Below, one piece after another: positions 28,684 to 35,824 of a stretch of DNA of 64,000 bases. A program made the translations under genes and the position numbers. Below the pieces are notes generated by a model. That model was not told the DNA's origin. It did not search any database and worked only from the letters and a program-made list of their open reading frames with translations. The stretch is from Sanguibacter suaedae (lineage in GTDB: Bacteria > Actinomycetota > Actinomycetes > Actinomycetales > Cellulomonadaceae): positions 401,350 to 465,349 of the forward strand of contig NZ_JAEINH010000001.1 of NCBI RefSeq assembly GCF_016342785.1, read 5' to 3'. Position 1 is the stretch's first letter. Every line of letters starts with the position of its first letter.

Positions 28684-29634
28684 TCAGCGGTCGCGGACCG
28701 GCTCGTCCCCTGCGGGCTCGAGGACGTCCTGGCCGCGCAGGGCGCGGCGCTTCACGAGGACGGACTCGGCGACCACCATGGCGGTGACGACGACGATGCC
28801 CGCGACGAAGAGCAGCACGACACCGGTGAGGTCGTCGTCGGGCGCGAGGACGCCGCCGTCCTCCGTCTGCCACGGCCACAGGGCGCGCAGGGACCCGACC
28901 ATGAGGCCGGTCATGGCGGCGAGGGTCGCACGGCGGCGGTGGAGGAGGAGCCACTGGAGGACGGACACGAAGGACCCGAGACCGATGATCGCCCCGAGGA
29001 CGAACACCCCGAGGTAGACGAGGTCGCGGTCGTTCACGGCGTCGAGGGTGGGCGCGTAGAGCCCGAACGTGAGGAGGAGGAACGACCCGGAGAGCCCGGG
29101 GACGACGAGCGCGCACACGGCGACGGCCGCCGCAAGGGCGACGAGCGGCAGCGGGGGGTCGAACGGGTCGACGGCGGGGATGCTCGTGAGGGCGAACGCG
29201 ATGACGGCGACCACGGCGGCGATCGCGTACTCGCGGCCCTTCCAGGCGCCGCCGACCATGCGGACGGGCACCACGAGGGACGCGACGATGAGCCCGGCGA
29301 ACACGGCGCGCGTCTGGACGGGGTGCTCCTCGAAGAGGGGCGCGACGAGCGCGGACACGGCGACGATGGCGACGAGCATCCCGATGCCGACGGGCAGGAC
29401 CACGCCCCACCGCACCTGGTCGAGGTGCTCCTTCGCCCGGTCGAGGCCCTCGCGGCGCACGGTGCCGCGGACCGCGTGGACGACGCCGCGCACGAGGTGG
29501 CCCGCGGAGTTGATGAGGTCGTCGTACACCCCGACGATGAGGGCGATGGTGCCGCCGCTCACCCCGGGGACGATCTCCGCCGTCCCGATGAGGGCACCTC
29601 GGCCGAGGTTCGCGGCATGGGCGAGCACGTTCAC
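28684..29634 (-). CDS. DUF368 integral membrane protein
   Basis: A 316-residue polytopic membrane protein. ALIGTAEIVPGVSGGTIALIVGVYD near the N-terminus (in pieces: GTAEIVPGVSGGT, IALIVGVYDDLI) and the second copy CALVVPGLSGSFLLLTFGLY are the paired GxSGG motifs of DUF368, whose members include proteins implicated in C55-lipid carrier recycling at the membrane. About eight helices are seen. The GTG at 29634 was chosen because upstream codons have no hydrophobic or conserved sequence. The substrate here is not known, and the lipid-carrier link is family knowledge from memory. Confidence 0.85.
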   Translation of the reverse strand: MNVLAHAANLGRGALIGTAEIVPGVSGGTIALIVGVYDDLINSAGHLVRGVVHAVRGTVRREGLDRAKEHLDQVRWGVVLPVGIGMLVAIVAVSALVAPLFEEHPVQTRAVFAGLIVASLVVPVRMVGGAWKGREYAIAAVVAVIAFALTSIPAVDPFDPPLPLVALAAAVAVCALVVPGLSGSFLLLTFGLYAPTLDAVNDRDLVYLGVFVLGAIIGLGSFVSVLQWLLLHRRRATLAAMTGLMVGSLRALWPWQTEDGGVLAPDDDLTGVVLLFVAGIVVVTAMVVAESVLVKRRALRGQDVLEPAGDEPVRDR

Positions 29635-29749
29635 GTGGGGTCCTGTTCGTCGGGGTGCGCGGCCGTCGGTCCACCCGGCGGCAGGCACACGATATGCCAC
29701 CGGGACGGGTGTCCGCTGTGCCGGTTCCGTGTGGATCGTCGGCAGGCTC

Positions 29750-30934
29750 TCAGGAGGCGCCCGGGAGGGTCCCCTGCCAGGCCACGATGCGGTCCACCGC
29801 CTCGCTGACGGTCTCGGGGGCGGCCGCGAAGGACAGCCGCACCCAGTCGTGACCGGCGACCCCGTCGAAGTCCGTCCCGGGGGTGAGCGCGACGCCCGTC
29901 TCGGCGAGGAGGCGGGCGCACCAGGTGACGGAGTCCAGGCCGGACCGGGAGATGTCGGCGTACACGTAGAAGGCGCCGTCGGCGGGCGCGACCCGGTCCC
30001 ACCCGAGCTCGTCGAGGCGGTCGAGGACGAGGCGCCGGCTCACGGCGTACTGCTCGACGTTGGCGCGCGCGGCGGCGTAGCCCTCGTCGCTGAACGCAGC
30101 GACGCCGGCGTGCTGGGCGAGCGCGGGCGGGCAGAGCGCCACGTTCCCGGCGAGCGCGTCGACGGGCCCCACGAGGTCGTCGGGCAGCACGAGCCACCCG
30201 AGGCGCCACCCGGTCATGGCCCAGTACTTGGAGAAGGAGTTCACGACGACGGCCCCGCCGGGCAGGTACCGGGCCGCGGTGGGGGCCGTCTCGGCAGCGT
30301 CGTCGTAGGTGATGCCGTGGTAGATCTCGTCGCTCACGAGGCGCACGTCGAACTCCTCGCACCAGCCGGCGAGCTCCGCGAGACCGGGCGCGTCGATCAT
30401 GGTGCCCGTGGGGTTGGCCGGGCTGGCGACGACGAGCCCGTCGAGACCCCCGTCGTAGTAGGCCTCGCGCAGCTGGGACACGGTGGGCTGGTAGCGGGTG
30501 TCCGGCCCGCAGTCGAGCTCGACGACCTCGCACCCCAGGCTCCGCAGGATGTTCTTGTACGCCGGGTAGCCGGGGCGGGCGAGGGCCACGCGGTCGCCGA
30601 CGTCGAACGCGGCGAGGAAGGCGAGCATGAACCCGCCCGACGACCCGGTGGTGATGGCCACCTGCGCGGGGGTGACGTCGACCCCGTACCAGGAGCCGTA
30701 GTGGTCGGCGACGGCCTGCCGCAGGGCGGGCGCGCCCATGGACTCGGTGTACCCGAGGTCCCCGGCGGTGAGGAGGTCGACGGCCCTGCGGCGCACCGCC
30801 TCGGACGCCCCCGTCGAAGGTTCACCCGCGCAGAGGTTGAGGACGCTCTCGCCCGCGGCGCGTCGCGCGTTGGCCGCCGCGAGCACCTCCATCACGGCGA
30901 ACGGCGGGACCTGGGCGCGTCGCGAGACCTTCAT
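29750..30934 (-). CDS. class I/II pyridoxal-phosphate aminotransferase
   Basis: A 394-residue fold-type-I aminotransferase. LNLCAGEPSTGASEAV and LGYTESMGAPALRQAVADHY are the N-terminal substrate and PLP regions. ARPGYPAYKNILRSLG, VVASPANPTGTM, VRLVSDEIYHGITYDD (Asp and Tyr contacting PLP) and SFSKYWAMTGWRLGW with the Schiff-base lysine complete the site. ADGAFYVYADI and the C-terminal VRLSFA arginine bind the carboxylate. It probably acts on an amino acid such as aspartate, alanine or an aromatic acid; the exact substrate cannot be told. It stands as a single gene. Confidence 0.9.
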   Translation of the reverse strand: MKVSRRAQVPPFAVMEVLAAANARRAAGESVLNLCAGEPSTGASEAVRRRAVDLLTAGDLGYTESMGAPALRQAVADHYGSWYGVDVTPAQVAITTGSSGGFMLAFLAAFDVGDRVALARPGYPAYKNILRSLGCEVVELDCGPDTRYQPTVSQLREAYYDGGLDGLVVASPANPTGTMIDAPGLAELAGWCEEFDVRLVSDEIYHGITYDDAAETAPTAARYLPGGAVVVNSFSKYWAMTGWRLGWLVLPDDLVGPVDALAGNVALCPPALAQHAGVAAFSDEGYAAARANVEQYAVSRRLVLDRLDELGWDRVAPADGAFYVYADISRSGLDSVTWCARLLAETGVALTPGTDFDGVAGHDWVRLSFAAAPETVSEAVDRIVAWQGTLPGAS

Positions 30935-31038
30935 GGGCCCATCCTCGCAGCACCCGTCGCGCCGCTGCCCGGCGGGGGTGGTGAGCGTTACACCCCGACG
31001 AGGTCGTCCTGGGGGCCTCGCGCGCCGACAATCGAGGC

Positions 31039-31878
31039 ATGCGAGAGATCACCGACGTCGCCGAGCTGCGCGAGACGTGCGCCGACGACCAGCTGTGCGT
31101 GTGGGCGGCCCAGGACCTGGGCACCACGCGCGCATGGGTGTCCGACGACGGCCGCGCCGTCGCCGTGGCGGCACCCGAACTGTCCCGCTGGGACAGGGTC
31201 GCCCTGTGGGGCGCCCCGGACGCGGCCGCACCCCTGGCCATGGAGGTGCTCGACCTCGTCGGGCCCGTGTTCCGGCCCTTCGGCGACCCGGCGCTCATCG
31301 ACGCCGTCATCGGCGCCGAGCCCGCGCTGGAGAGCGTCGCGACGTTTGGCTGGATGGGCACCACCCGGACGGAGCACCCGGGCGGGTGGTCGCGAGACGG
31401 TGCCGAGTGGTTGCCGGCGTCCGCCGACGCGGAGGTCGCAGCGTTCGTCGACGACGTGTCGCCCACGTCGTACGCGCTGCCCGGCATGCCCGCCGTCGAG
31501 CGGTGGGCCGGGGTGCGCGGCGACCACGGCGACCTCCTCGCCGTGGGTGCCCTCGCGTGGAACGCGCCGAGCATCGGGTTCCTCGCGGGCATCATGGTCG
31601 ACCCCGCCGTCCGCGGCCGCGGCCTGGGACGGCGGGTGTGCGAGCTGCTCCTCGACGAGTCGCTCCGCGAGCGCGGTTCGGCCGCCCTCATGGTCGACGC
31701 GCAGAACGTCGCCGCGATCCGTCTCTACGAGGGGCTCGGCCTGACGTACCGCGACGTGCGCGTCGCGGCGATCGTCGGGTCCCCGCAGGGTGGGCCCGAC
31801 GAGTCGGTGCGGCCCGCGGGGGCCGTGGTCCCCGCGCGGCGGCGCACCCTCAGCGGGTCGGGGTCGTCGGGCCGCTGA
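31039..31878 (+). CDS. GNAT-family N-acetyltransferase
   Basis: A 279-residue protein with the GNAT domain at its C-terminal half. GFLAGIMVDPAVRGRGLGRRVCELLLDE (motif A, given as GIMVDPAVRGRGLGRR) has the acetyl-CoA-binding RGRGLGRR, followed by ALMVDAQNVAAIRLYEGLGL. The N-terminal ~140 residues (ETCADDQLCVWAAQDLG) resemble the first half of duplicated or mycothiol-synthase-like GNAT proteins but lack the second acetyl-CoA loop. The ATG at 31039 opens a single gene. Its tail overlaps the end of the convergent App1-type phosphatase by 29 bp. Substrate unknown. Confidence 0.82.
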   Translation: MREITDVAELRETCADDQLCVWAAQDLGTTRAWVSDDGRAVAVAAPELSRWDRVALWGAPDAAAPLAMEVLDLVGPVFRPFGDPALIDAVIGAEPALESVATFGWMGTTRTEHPGGWSRDGAEWLPASADAEVAAFVDDVSPTSYALPGMPAVERWAGVRGDHGDLLAVGALAWNAPSIGFLAGIMVDPAVRGRGLGRRVCELLLDESLRERGSAALMVDAQNVAAIRLYEGLGLTYRDVRVAAIVGSPQGGPDESVRPAGAVVPARRRTLSGSGSSGR

Positions 31879-33073
31879 GGACCCCGACCTTGCGCAGCTC
31901 GCGGCCCAGGCCCTCGCCGTCCGGGGCGGCGACCACGGGCACCGTGTCGCCGGCGTCGGCGCTGGACTCCTTGCGCGACCGGGCCGTGGGCGTGGGCGCA
32001 CCGTGGGCGAACACCTGCTGCGCGGCGGACAGCTGACGGATGGCGACGGCCCGCACGTGGTCGGGGTGCTCGTCCGTGAAATCCTTGTAGAGGCCGGGGT
32101 CGTGCTGGCCGTCGTCGCCGACGAGGATCCACCGCACGTGCGGGAGCTCGTCGGCGAGCCGCGCCAGGGTGCGCCGCTTGTGGTCCTGCCCGCTGCGGAA
32201 CCAGCCGGTGTTCGTGGGACCCCAGTCGGTGAGGAGCAGCGGCCCGGCCGGGTAGCGGTGGTGCGCGAGGAAGCGGCGCAGGGCGGGCGCCACGTTCCAC
32301 GCCCCGGTGGACAGGTACAGCACGGGGATGTCGTGGTGCTCGGCGTCGATCTGCGCGTAGAGGTCCGCCATGCCCTTCACGGGACGACGCGCGTCCTCGT
32401 GGAGGACGAGGCTGTTCCACGCGGCCACGAGGGGACGCGGGAGGGCCGTGACCATGACGGTGTCGTCGATGTCGCTCACCATGCCGACGTGCTCGTCGGC
32501 CGCGAGGACGCGCACGGGGGCGCTGACGGAGGGCCCACCGACGGGCCGGACCTCGACCTCGTGCCACCCGGCGGGGAGGGACGCGGGGACCACGTGGTCC
32601 ACGTAGCCGCCACGGTCCGCGGTGACCCGGTGCACGGCACCACCGACGAGGACCTCGACCTCGGCGTGCGGCAGCTGGGCCGTGAAGAAGCTGCGCCACC
32701 CCCGGACGGCACGCAGGGCCGCCGGTGTGGTCGACCTCACCGGTGCGGGGCCCGATGCGGCGTCGGACTTCTTCGACTCGGGCTCGGGTGCGGAGTCCTC
32801 CGGGCGTGCCGTGGGGTCGTGGCGCTCGGTCTCCTCGCTCTCCGCCGCGGGGGTCGCCCGCGCGGCCGGGGAGAGCATCACGCGACCCAGCACGCGGACC
32901 CAGCCGTCCGACGTCGCGTCGTCGGAGCCCGACGGGCCCTGCGCCAGCCCGTACCCCGTGTACGGCTCGACGCGCGCCCGCCACCCCTTGCGGCGCAGGA
33001 ACCGCGCCACCACGGCGTAGACGCGGTCCTCGATGCGGCTGGCCCGGTGCGGTCGGCTCGACGTGTCGCTCAT
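31850..33073 (-). CDS. App1-type phosphatase domain protein (DUF2183)
   Basis: A 407-residue protein. The catalytic signature of the App1 family is GMVSDIDDTVMVTALPR with the DxDxT motif at Asp201/Asp203/Thr205, followed by PVLYLSTGAWNVAPALRRFL and LVGDDGQHDPGLYKDF. This group belongs to the HAD-like phosphatidate phosphatases (yeast App1). A beta-rich N-terminal half (residues ~55-195) precedes it, with an unusually long acidic/Ser linker (~75-108). The ATG at 33073 begins MSDTSSRP. The substrate may be a phospholipid or an inositol lipid; no evidence here. It lies 112 bp from the divergent PQQ-like gene. Confidence 0.83.
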   Translation of the reverse strand: MSDTSSRPHRASRIEDRVYAVVARFLRRKGWRARVEPYTGYGLAQGPSGSDDATSDGWVRVLGRVMLSPAARATPAAESEETERHDPTARPEDSAPEPESKKSDAASGPAPVRSTTPAALRAVRGWRSFFTAQLPHAEVEVLVGGAVHRVTADRGGYVDHVVPASLPAGWHEVEVRPVGGPSVSAPVRVLAADEHVGMVSDIDDTVMVTALPRPLVAAWNSLVLHEDARRPVKGMADLYAQIDAEHHDIPVLYLSTGAWNVAPALRRFLAHHRYPAGPLLLTDWGPTNTGWFRSGQDHKRRTLARLADELPHVRWILVGDDGQHDPGLYKDFTDEHPDHVRAVAIRQLSAAQQVFAHGAPTPTARSRKESSADAGDTVPVVAAPDGEGLGRELRKVGVLSGPTTPTR

Positions 33074-33185
33074 CCTGCGGAGTCTTCCAGTGGTCGCCGC
33101 GTCCCGCGACGGGACGGGTGGTGGGACGCCCCGGACGGTGCCCGCCGGCGTCCGGGGCACCAGTTCGGAAAGGTCATACTGTGGG

Positions 33186-34577
33186 ATGCTCTCGCGACCG
33201 AGCGCCCGCCGCTCCCTCGTCATCGCCGTCGTCGGCCTCCTCCTCGTCGCCGCCGCGGTCGTCGCAGCGCTCTCCCTGCGCGACGACGACCCGGCACCCG
33301 TGGCGTCCCCCGCACCGGGCTCCGTGACCGAGGTGGTCGCCGACGAGGGCCCCACCGACATCGGCGACACGATCCTCGCTGAACCCCGCAAGGAGTGGCA
33401 GGTCAGCGCCGCCGAGCTTGCCGACGGTGCCGAGGGTGCCGAGGGTGCCGGTGACGCCACCGTGGCCGTGCCGACCGTCGACCCGAACGGGCGCGCGAAC
33501 GTCTCGGACGTCGCCGTGGTCCTCGTCACGAGCGACGAGGGCAGCGCCGTCGTCGGGCTGGACCGTGCCACCGGTGACGAGACGTGGCGGTCCACGACGG
33601 AGGGCACGTACGCGGAGTGCTTCGTCGTCGGCGACGGCCGCCGCACGTCGTGCGTGCTCCCCGACTCGCGCGCGGAGACCTTCCAGGTGGTGACGTTCGA
33701 CAGCGCCACCGGTGACGAGCTGGGGCGCGACACGACGACGTTCCGGCCCTGGTACGTGGTGGGCGAGGGCGACGACCTCGTGGTCGCCGGCAACGACCAG
33801 CACGACCGGTCGATGCACGCCTCCCGCGGGACGGTCGACGACCTCGACCGGTCGTGGTCCCGGTCGACGGACCCCGGGTTCGTGCCCGTGGCGTCGTTCT
33901 GGGGCGAGTACTCCTCCCTCGAGGGCCGCGCGACCATGAGCATCTCCGGGGCGTCCATGGTCGTGGACCTCATCAGCGGGAAGGGCCCCCAGGGCGCCAT
34001 CGACGTCGAGGGCCTCTACACGTTGTGGCCGCGCAACGGCACGGTGCTCCTGCGCACCCCGGAGGACGGGGTGCGGCAGGCCGAGTTCACGAACTCCGCC
34101 GGGACGATCATGACGCAGGGCTCCCCGTGGTTCCGCCTGGGGTCGAGCGACGCGATGGCCCAGGTGTTCGGCGCCGGGACCCGCGCCTACGACATCGCGA
34201 CGGGCGAGGAGCTGTGGTCCGTGGACCTCGAGGCCGACGGGGCGCGCATGACGACCGTCGAGGACCTCGTGGTCGTCGACTACGAGGAGGAGGGTGTCAG
34301 CGGGCTCTTCGCCCAGGACCTCCTCACCGGTGAGGTGCGCTGGCACTCGAGCGTCGAGCGCTGGGCGACGGTGTCCGTCCACGGTCCCGTCCTCCTGTAC
34401 TGCGGGCTCGCGCAGTGCGAGGCCGTGCGCATCGCGGACGGGGAGCACGCGTGGGCGCTGCCCCACACCGATCCCGTCTCCCCCGAGGACCGCATGCCGC
34501 ACGTGCGCGCGTCGGTGTTCGTCGACGGTCTCGTCACGGAGCACGCCGACGTGGTGCGGGGCTTCAGCTTCGACTGA
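33186..34577 (+). CDS. membrane-anchored PQQ-like beta-propeller protein
   Basis: A 463-residue protein with an N-terminal signal-anchor (LVIAVVGLLLVAAAVVAALS, residues ~11-30) and an extracytoplasmic beta-propeller. Repeated motifs such as AVVGLDRATGDETWRSTTEG, TFDSATGDELGRDT, AYDIATGEELWSVDLEADG and FAQDLLTGEVRWHSSVERW are the [x-D-x-x-T-G-x-x-x-W] blades of PQQ/BamB-like proteins; no PQQ-binding residues are certain. The ATG at 33186 begins the signal-anchor. A short GAG-GGT-GCC repeat (33421-33443) encodes a Gly-Ala-Glu run. It may scaffold other envelope proteins; partner unknown. Confidence 0.83.
   Translation: MLSRPSARRSLVIAVVGLLLVAAAVVAALSLRDDDPAPVASPAPGSVTEVVADEGPTDIGDTILAEPRKEWQVSAAELADGAEGAEGAGDATVAVPTVDPNGRANVSDVAVVLVTSDEGSAVVGLDRATGDETWRSTTEGTYAECFVVGDGRRTSCVLPDSRAETFQVVTFDSATGDELGRDTTTFRPWYVVGEGDDLVVAGNDQHDRSMHASRGTVDDLDRSWSRSTDPGFVPVASFWGEYSSLEGRATMSISGASMVVDLISGKGPQGAIDVEGLYTLWPRNGTVLLRTPEDGVRQAEFTNSAGTIMTQGSPWFRLGSSDAMAQVFGAGTRAYDIATGEELWSVDLEADGARMTTVEDLVVVDYEEEGVSGLFAQDLLTGEVRWHSSVERWATVSVHGPVLLYCGLAQCEAVRIADGEHAWALPHTDPVSPEDRMPHVRASVFVDGLVTEHADVVRGFSFD
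33421..33443 (+). repeat. 9-bp tandem repeat in coding region
   Basis: GCCGAGGGT is repeated in tandem, giving the in-frame run GAEGAEGAG in a linker of the beta-propeller protein. It is short, so slippage could change linker length in other strains. Confidence 0.5.
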
Positions 34578-34619
34578 CGGCGCCTGGCTCGACGGCTGGG
34601 GACGGCCGGAACCCGCGGC

Positions 34620-35186
34620 TCAGCGTCGGGCGACGGCCTCGCGGACGTGCGCGACGATCCCCTCGACGGCCGCCTCGACCTGCTCGAGGCACACGTCGAA
34701 GTCCTCCGGCCCCCCGTACCAGGGGTCCGCGACGTCGAGGTCCCGGTCGTCGTCCGTGCGGGGTGCGGCGGCGTCGAACGACCGGAACATGCGGAGGTCG
34801 GGTGCGGCGGTGGTCTCACGGGAGCCGTCGAGGAGGCGTCGCAGCGCGCGGGCGTGGTCCGCGGTCATGGCCACGACGAGGTCGCGGTCCCGGAGCTGCT
34901 CGGCGGTGACCTGCCGGGCCGTGTGGGACCGGAGGGCGTCGTCGGTGTACCCGGCGGACCGCAGCACGTCGAGCGCACGGTCGTCCATGGGGTTGCCCGT
35001 CTCCTCGGAGCTCACGCCCGTCGAGTCGACGACGACCCGGTCCGCGAGGCCCTCCTGGGTCAGCCGTTCGCGAAGGACGACCTCCGCCATGGGCGACCGG
35101 CAGATGTTGCCCGTGCACACGGTCATGACGCGGTACGGGGCATCGGGTGCGGCGGGTCCTGACGTGGTGTCTCTCGGTGCGGTCAT
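34620..35186 (-). CDS. low-molecular-weight protein tyrosine phosphatase
   Basis: A 188-residue phosphatase with the P-loop CTGNICR (Cys24 to Arg30, then SPMAE), the CX5R signature, and the acidic DVADPWYGGPEDFD loop whose first Asp is the general acid. Residues ~16-188 match the family, with a short N-terminal extension; the ATG at 35186 leads in directly. These enzymes remove phosphate from tyrosine or arginine, and in actinobacteria often act on capsule or stress regulators. No tyrosine kinase gene is adjacent, so its target is unknown. Confidence 0.92.
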   Translation of the reverse strand: MTAPRDTTSGPAAPDAPYRVMTVCTGNICRSPMAEVVLRERLTQEGLADRVVVDSTGVSSEETGNPMDDRALDVLRSAGYTDDALRSHTARQVTAEQLRDRDLVVAMTADHARALRRLLDGSRETTAAPDLRMFRSFDAAAPRTDDDRDLDVADPWYGGPEDFDVCLEQVEAAVEGIVAHVREAVARR

Positions 35187-35282
35187 GCACCCATGATGCC
35201 GGGATCCACGGGCGTCGCCCGTCGTCGAGCACCGCCGCGCGGGCCCTCGTGACCGGCACGCTCAGCCTCCGGCGAAAAACCC

Positions 35283-35312
35283 TTGAGCGTCCTGGCGGGG
35301 CGGGCGTACCGT
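35283..35312 (+). promoter_or_regulatory. promoter candidate for the 20-aa ORF
   Basis: TTGAGC (35283-35288) and TACCGT (35307-35312) are spaced by 18 bp and would start transcription close to the AAAGGAGGTGG ribosome site. The fit to sigma-70-type elements is good for this genome. Confidence 0.5.
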
Positions 35313-35321
35313 CGGAGGCAC

Positions 35322-35384
35322 ATGGGAAAGGAGGTGGTCCAAGACATGATTTCTCTTAGGACGCGTGAGGTGACTGTCCGCTAG
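35322..35384 (+). CDS. very short ORF (12 or 20 aa) with near-perfect Shine-Dalgarno
   Basis: An ATG at 35346 opens a 12-residue frame (MISLRTREVTVR, stop TAG at 35382) 10 nt after AAAGGAGGTGG (35328-35338), which matches the anti-Shine-Dalgarno of 16S rRNA very well. An in-frame ATG at 35322 would give 20 residues (MGKEVVQDMISLRTREVTVR). A promoter-like pair lies just upstream and a hairpin-rich spacer just downstream. It looks like a translated leader or small regulatory peptide. I have an unverified impression that similar short ORFs occur in related genomes; function is unknown. Confidence 0.6.
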   Translation: MGKEVVQDMISLRTREVTVR

Positions 35385-35533
35385 TCGCCATGCTCTCGCC
35401 GGCACCATGCCGGCAGCGCAGGTCCGCCCCGCGGGCCGGTGCTGAGCGAAGGACGGCCGGTCGGCTGCGCCGATACCCGGGCCTCCTCTCCCCCACGCGG
35501 GAGGGCGGCAGCGAGTACCAGGCAGTCACCGAG

Positions 35534-35593
35534 GCCCGTGGGAGCCGTGGACCCGTCCACCACGGCACGGAGGACCCCCTCCATCCCACGGGC
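35534..35593. repeat. inverted repeat with 10-bp arms
   Basis: GCCCGTGGGA (35534-35543) and TCCCACGGGC (35584-35593) are exact complements around a 40-nt loop that itself can form CCGTGG/CCACGG. This would make a two-tier stem in an RNA. Confidence 0.55.
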
Positions 35594-35684
35594 TTTCCCA
35601 TGCCCGCACACGAGCACGCCTCACCCCAGGCACGCACACCCCTCTCCCTCGCTCCCCTGCTCACCTGTTCCGGGCGAGCACGCA

Positions 35685-35756
35685 CGACAGGGCGTGCTCC
35701 CGTGGACGATACGTGCGCTCGAGCGCACGTCCTGTCCACGAAGGCACGCCCCGTCG
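35685..35756. repeat. 72-bp interrupted palindrome
   Basis: The sequence is symmetric about 35720/35721. Perfect complementary arm segments are CGAC (35685-35688 with 35753-35756), GGGCGTGC (35690-35697 with 35744-35751), CGTGGAC (35701-35707 with 35734-35740) and ACGTGCGCTC (35711-35720 with 35721-35730). They are separated by matched 1-nt or 3-nt unpaired positions (A/C, TCC/AAG, GAT/CCT). The 20-bp centre is fully self-complementary with no loop, so a simple transcription terminator is unlikely. Confidence 0.75.
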
Positions 35757-35774
35757 GGGCACTGCCGGGTGGTG

Positions 35775-35800
35775 AGGACCTCAGGTCCTGGGTACCCAGG
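35775..35800. terminator. two adjacent palindromes, possible terminator of the symporter gene
   Basis: AGGACC-TCA-GGTCCT (35775-35789) and the perfect CCTGGGTACCCAGG (35787-35800) share bases and so compete. They lie 25-50 bp after the stop of the minus-strand symporter gene, where a terminator would be expected. Confidence 0.4.
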
Positions 35801-35824
35801 GTCCAGGACGCGGTGGGGGAGCTG

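Larger units (their letters stand above)
35385..35824. other. 440-bp hairpin-rich spacer without a protein gene
   Basis: No supported ORF. It contains at least four inverted repeats: a 10-bp arm pair at 35534-35543/35584-35593, an interrupted palindrome at 35685-35756, AGGACC-TCA-GGTCCT at 35775-35789, and CCTGGGTACCCAGG at 35787-35800. CCGTGG/CCACGG (35545-35550/35560-35565) adds an inner stem. This density is unlike any other spacer in the window and suggests one or more structured RNAs or protein-binding sites. Confidence 0.55.

Noticed and set aside
31850..34000. N-terminally extended reading of the App1-type phosphatase to 34000
   Set aside because: The extension is antisense to the beta-propeller gene and has no conserved sequence; the MSDTSSRP start at 33073 fits better.
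35399..35418. GCCGGC-ACCAT-GCCGGC as a terminator of the short ORF
   Set aside because: GCCGGC is itself a palindrome and common in such DNA; the pair is too short to claim a terminator.
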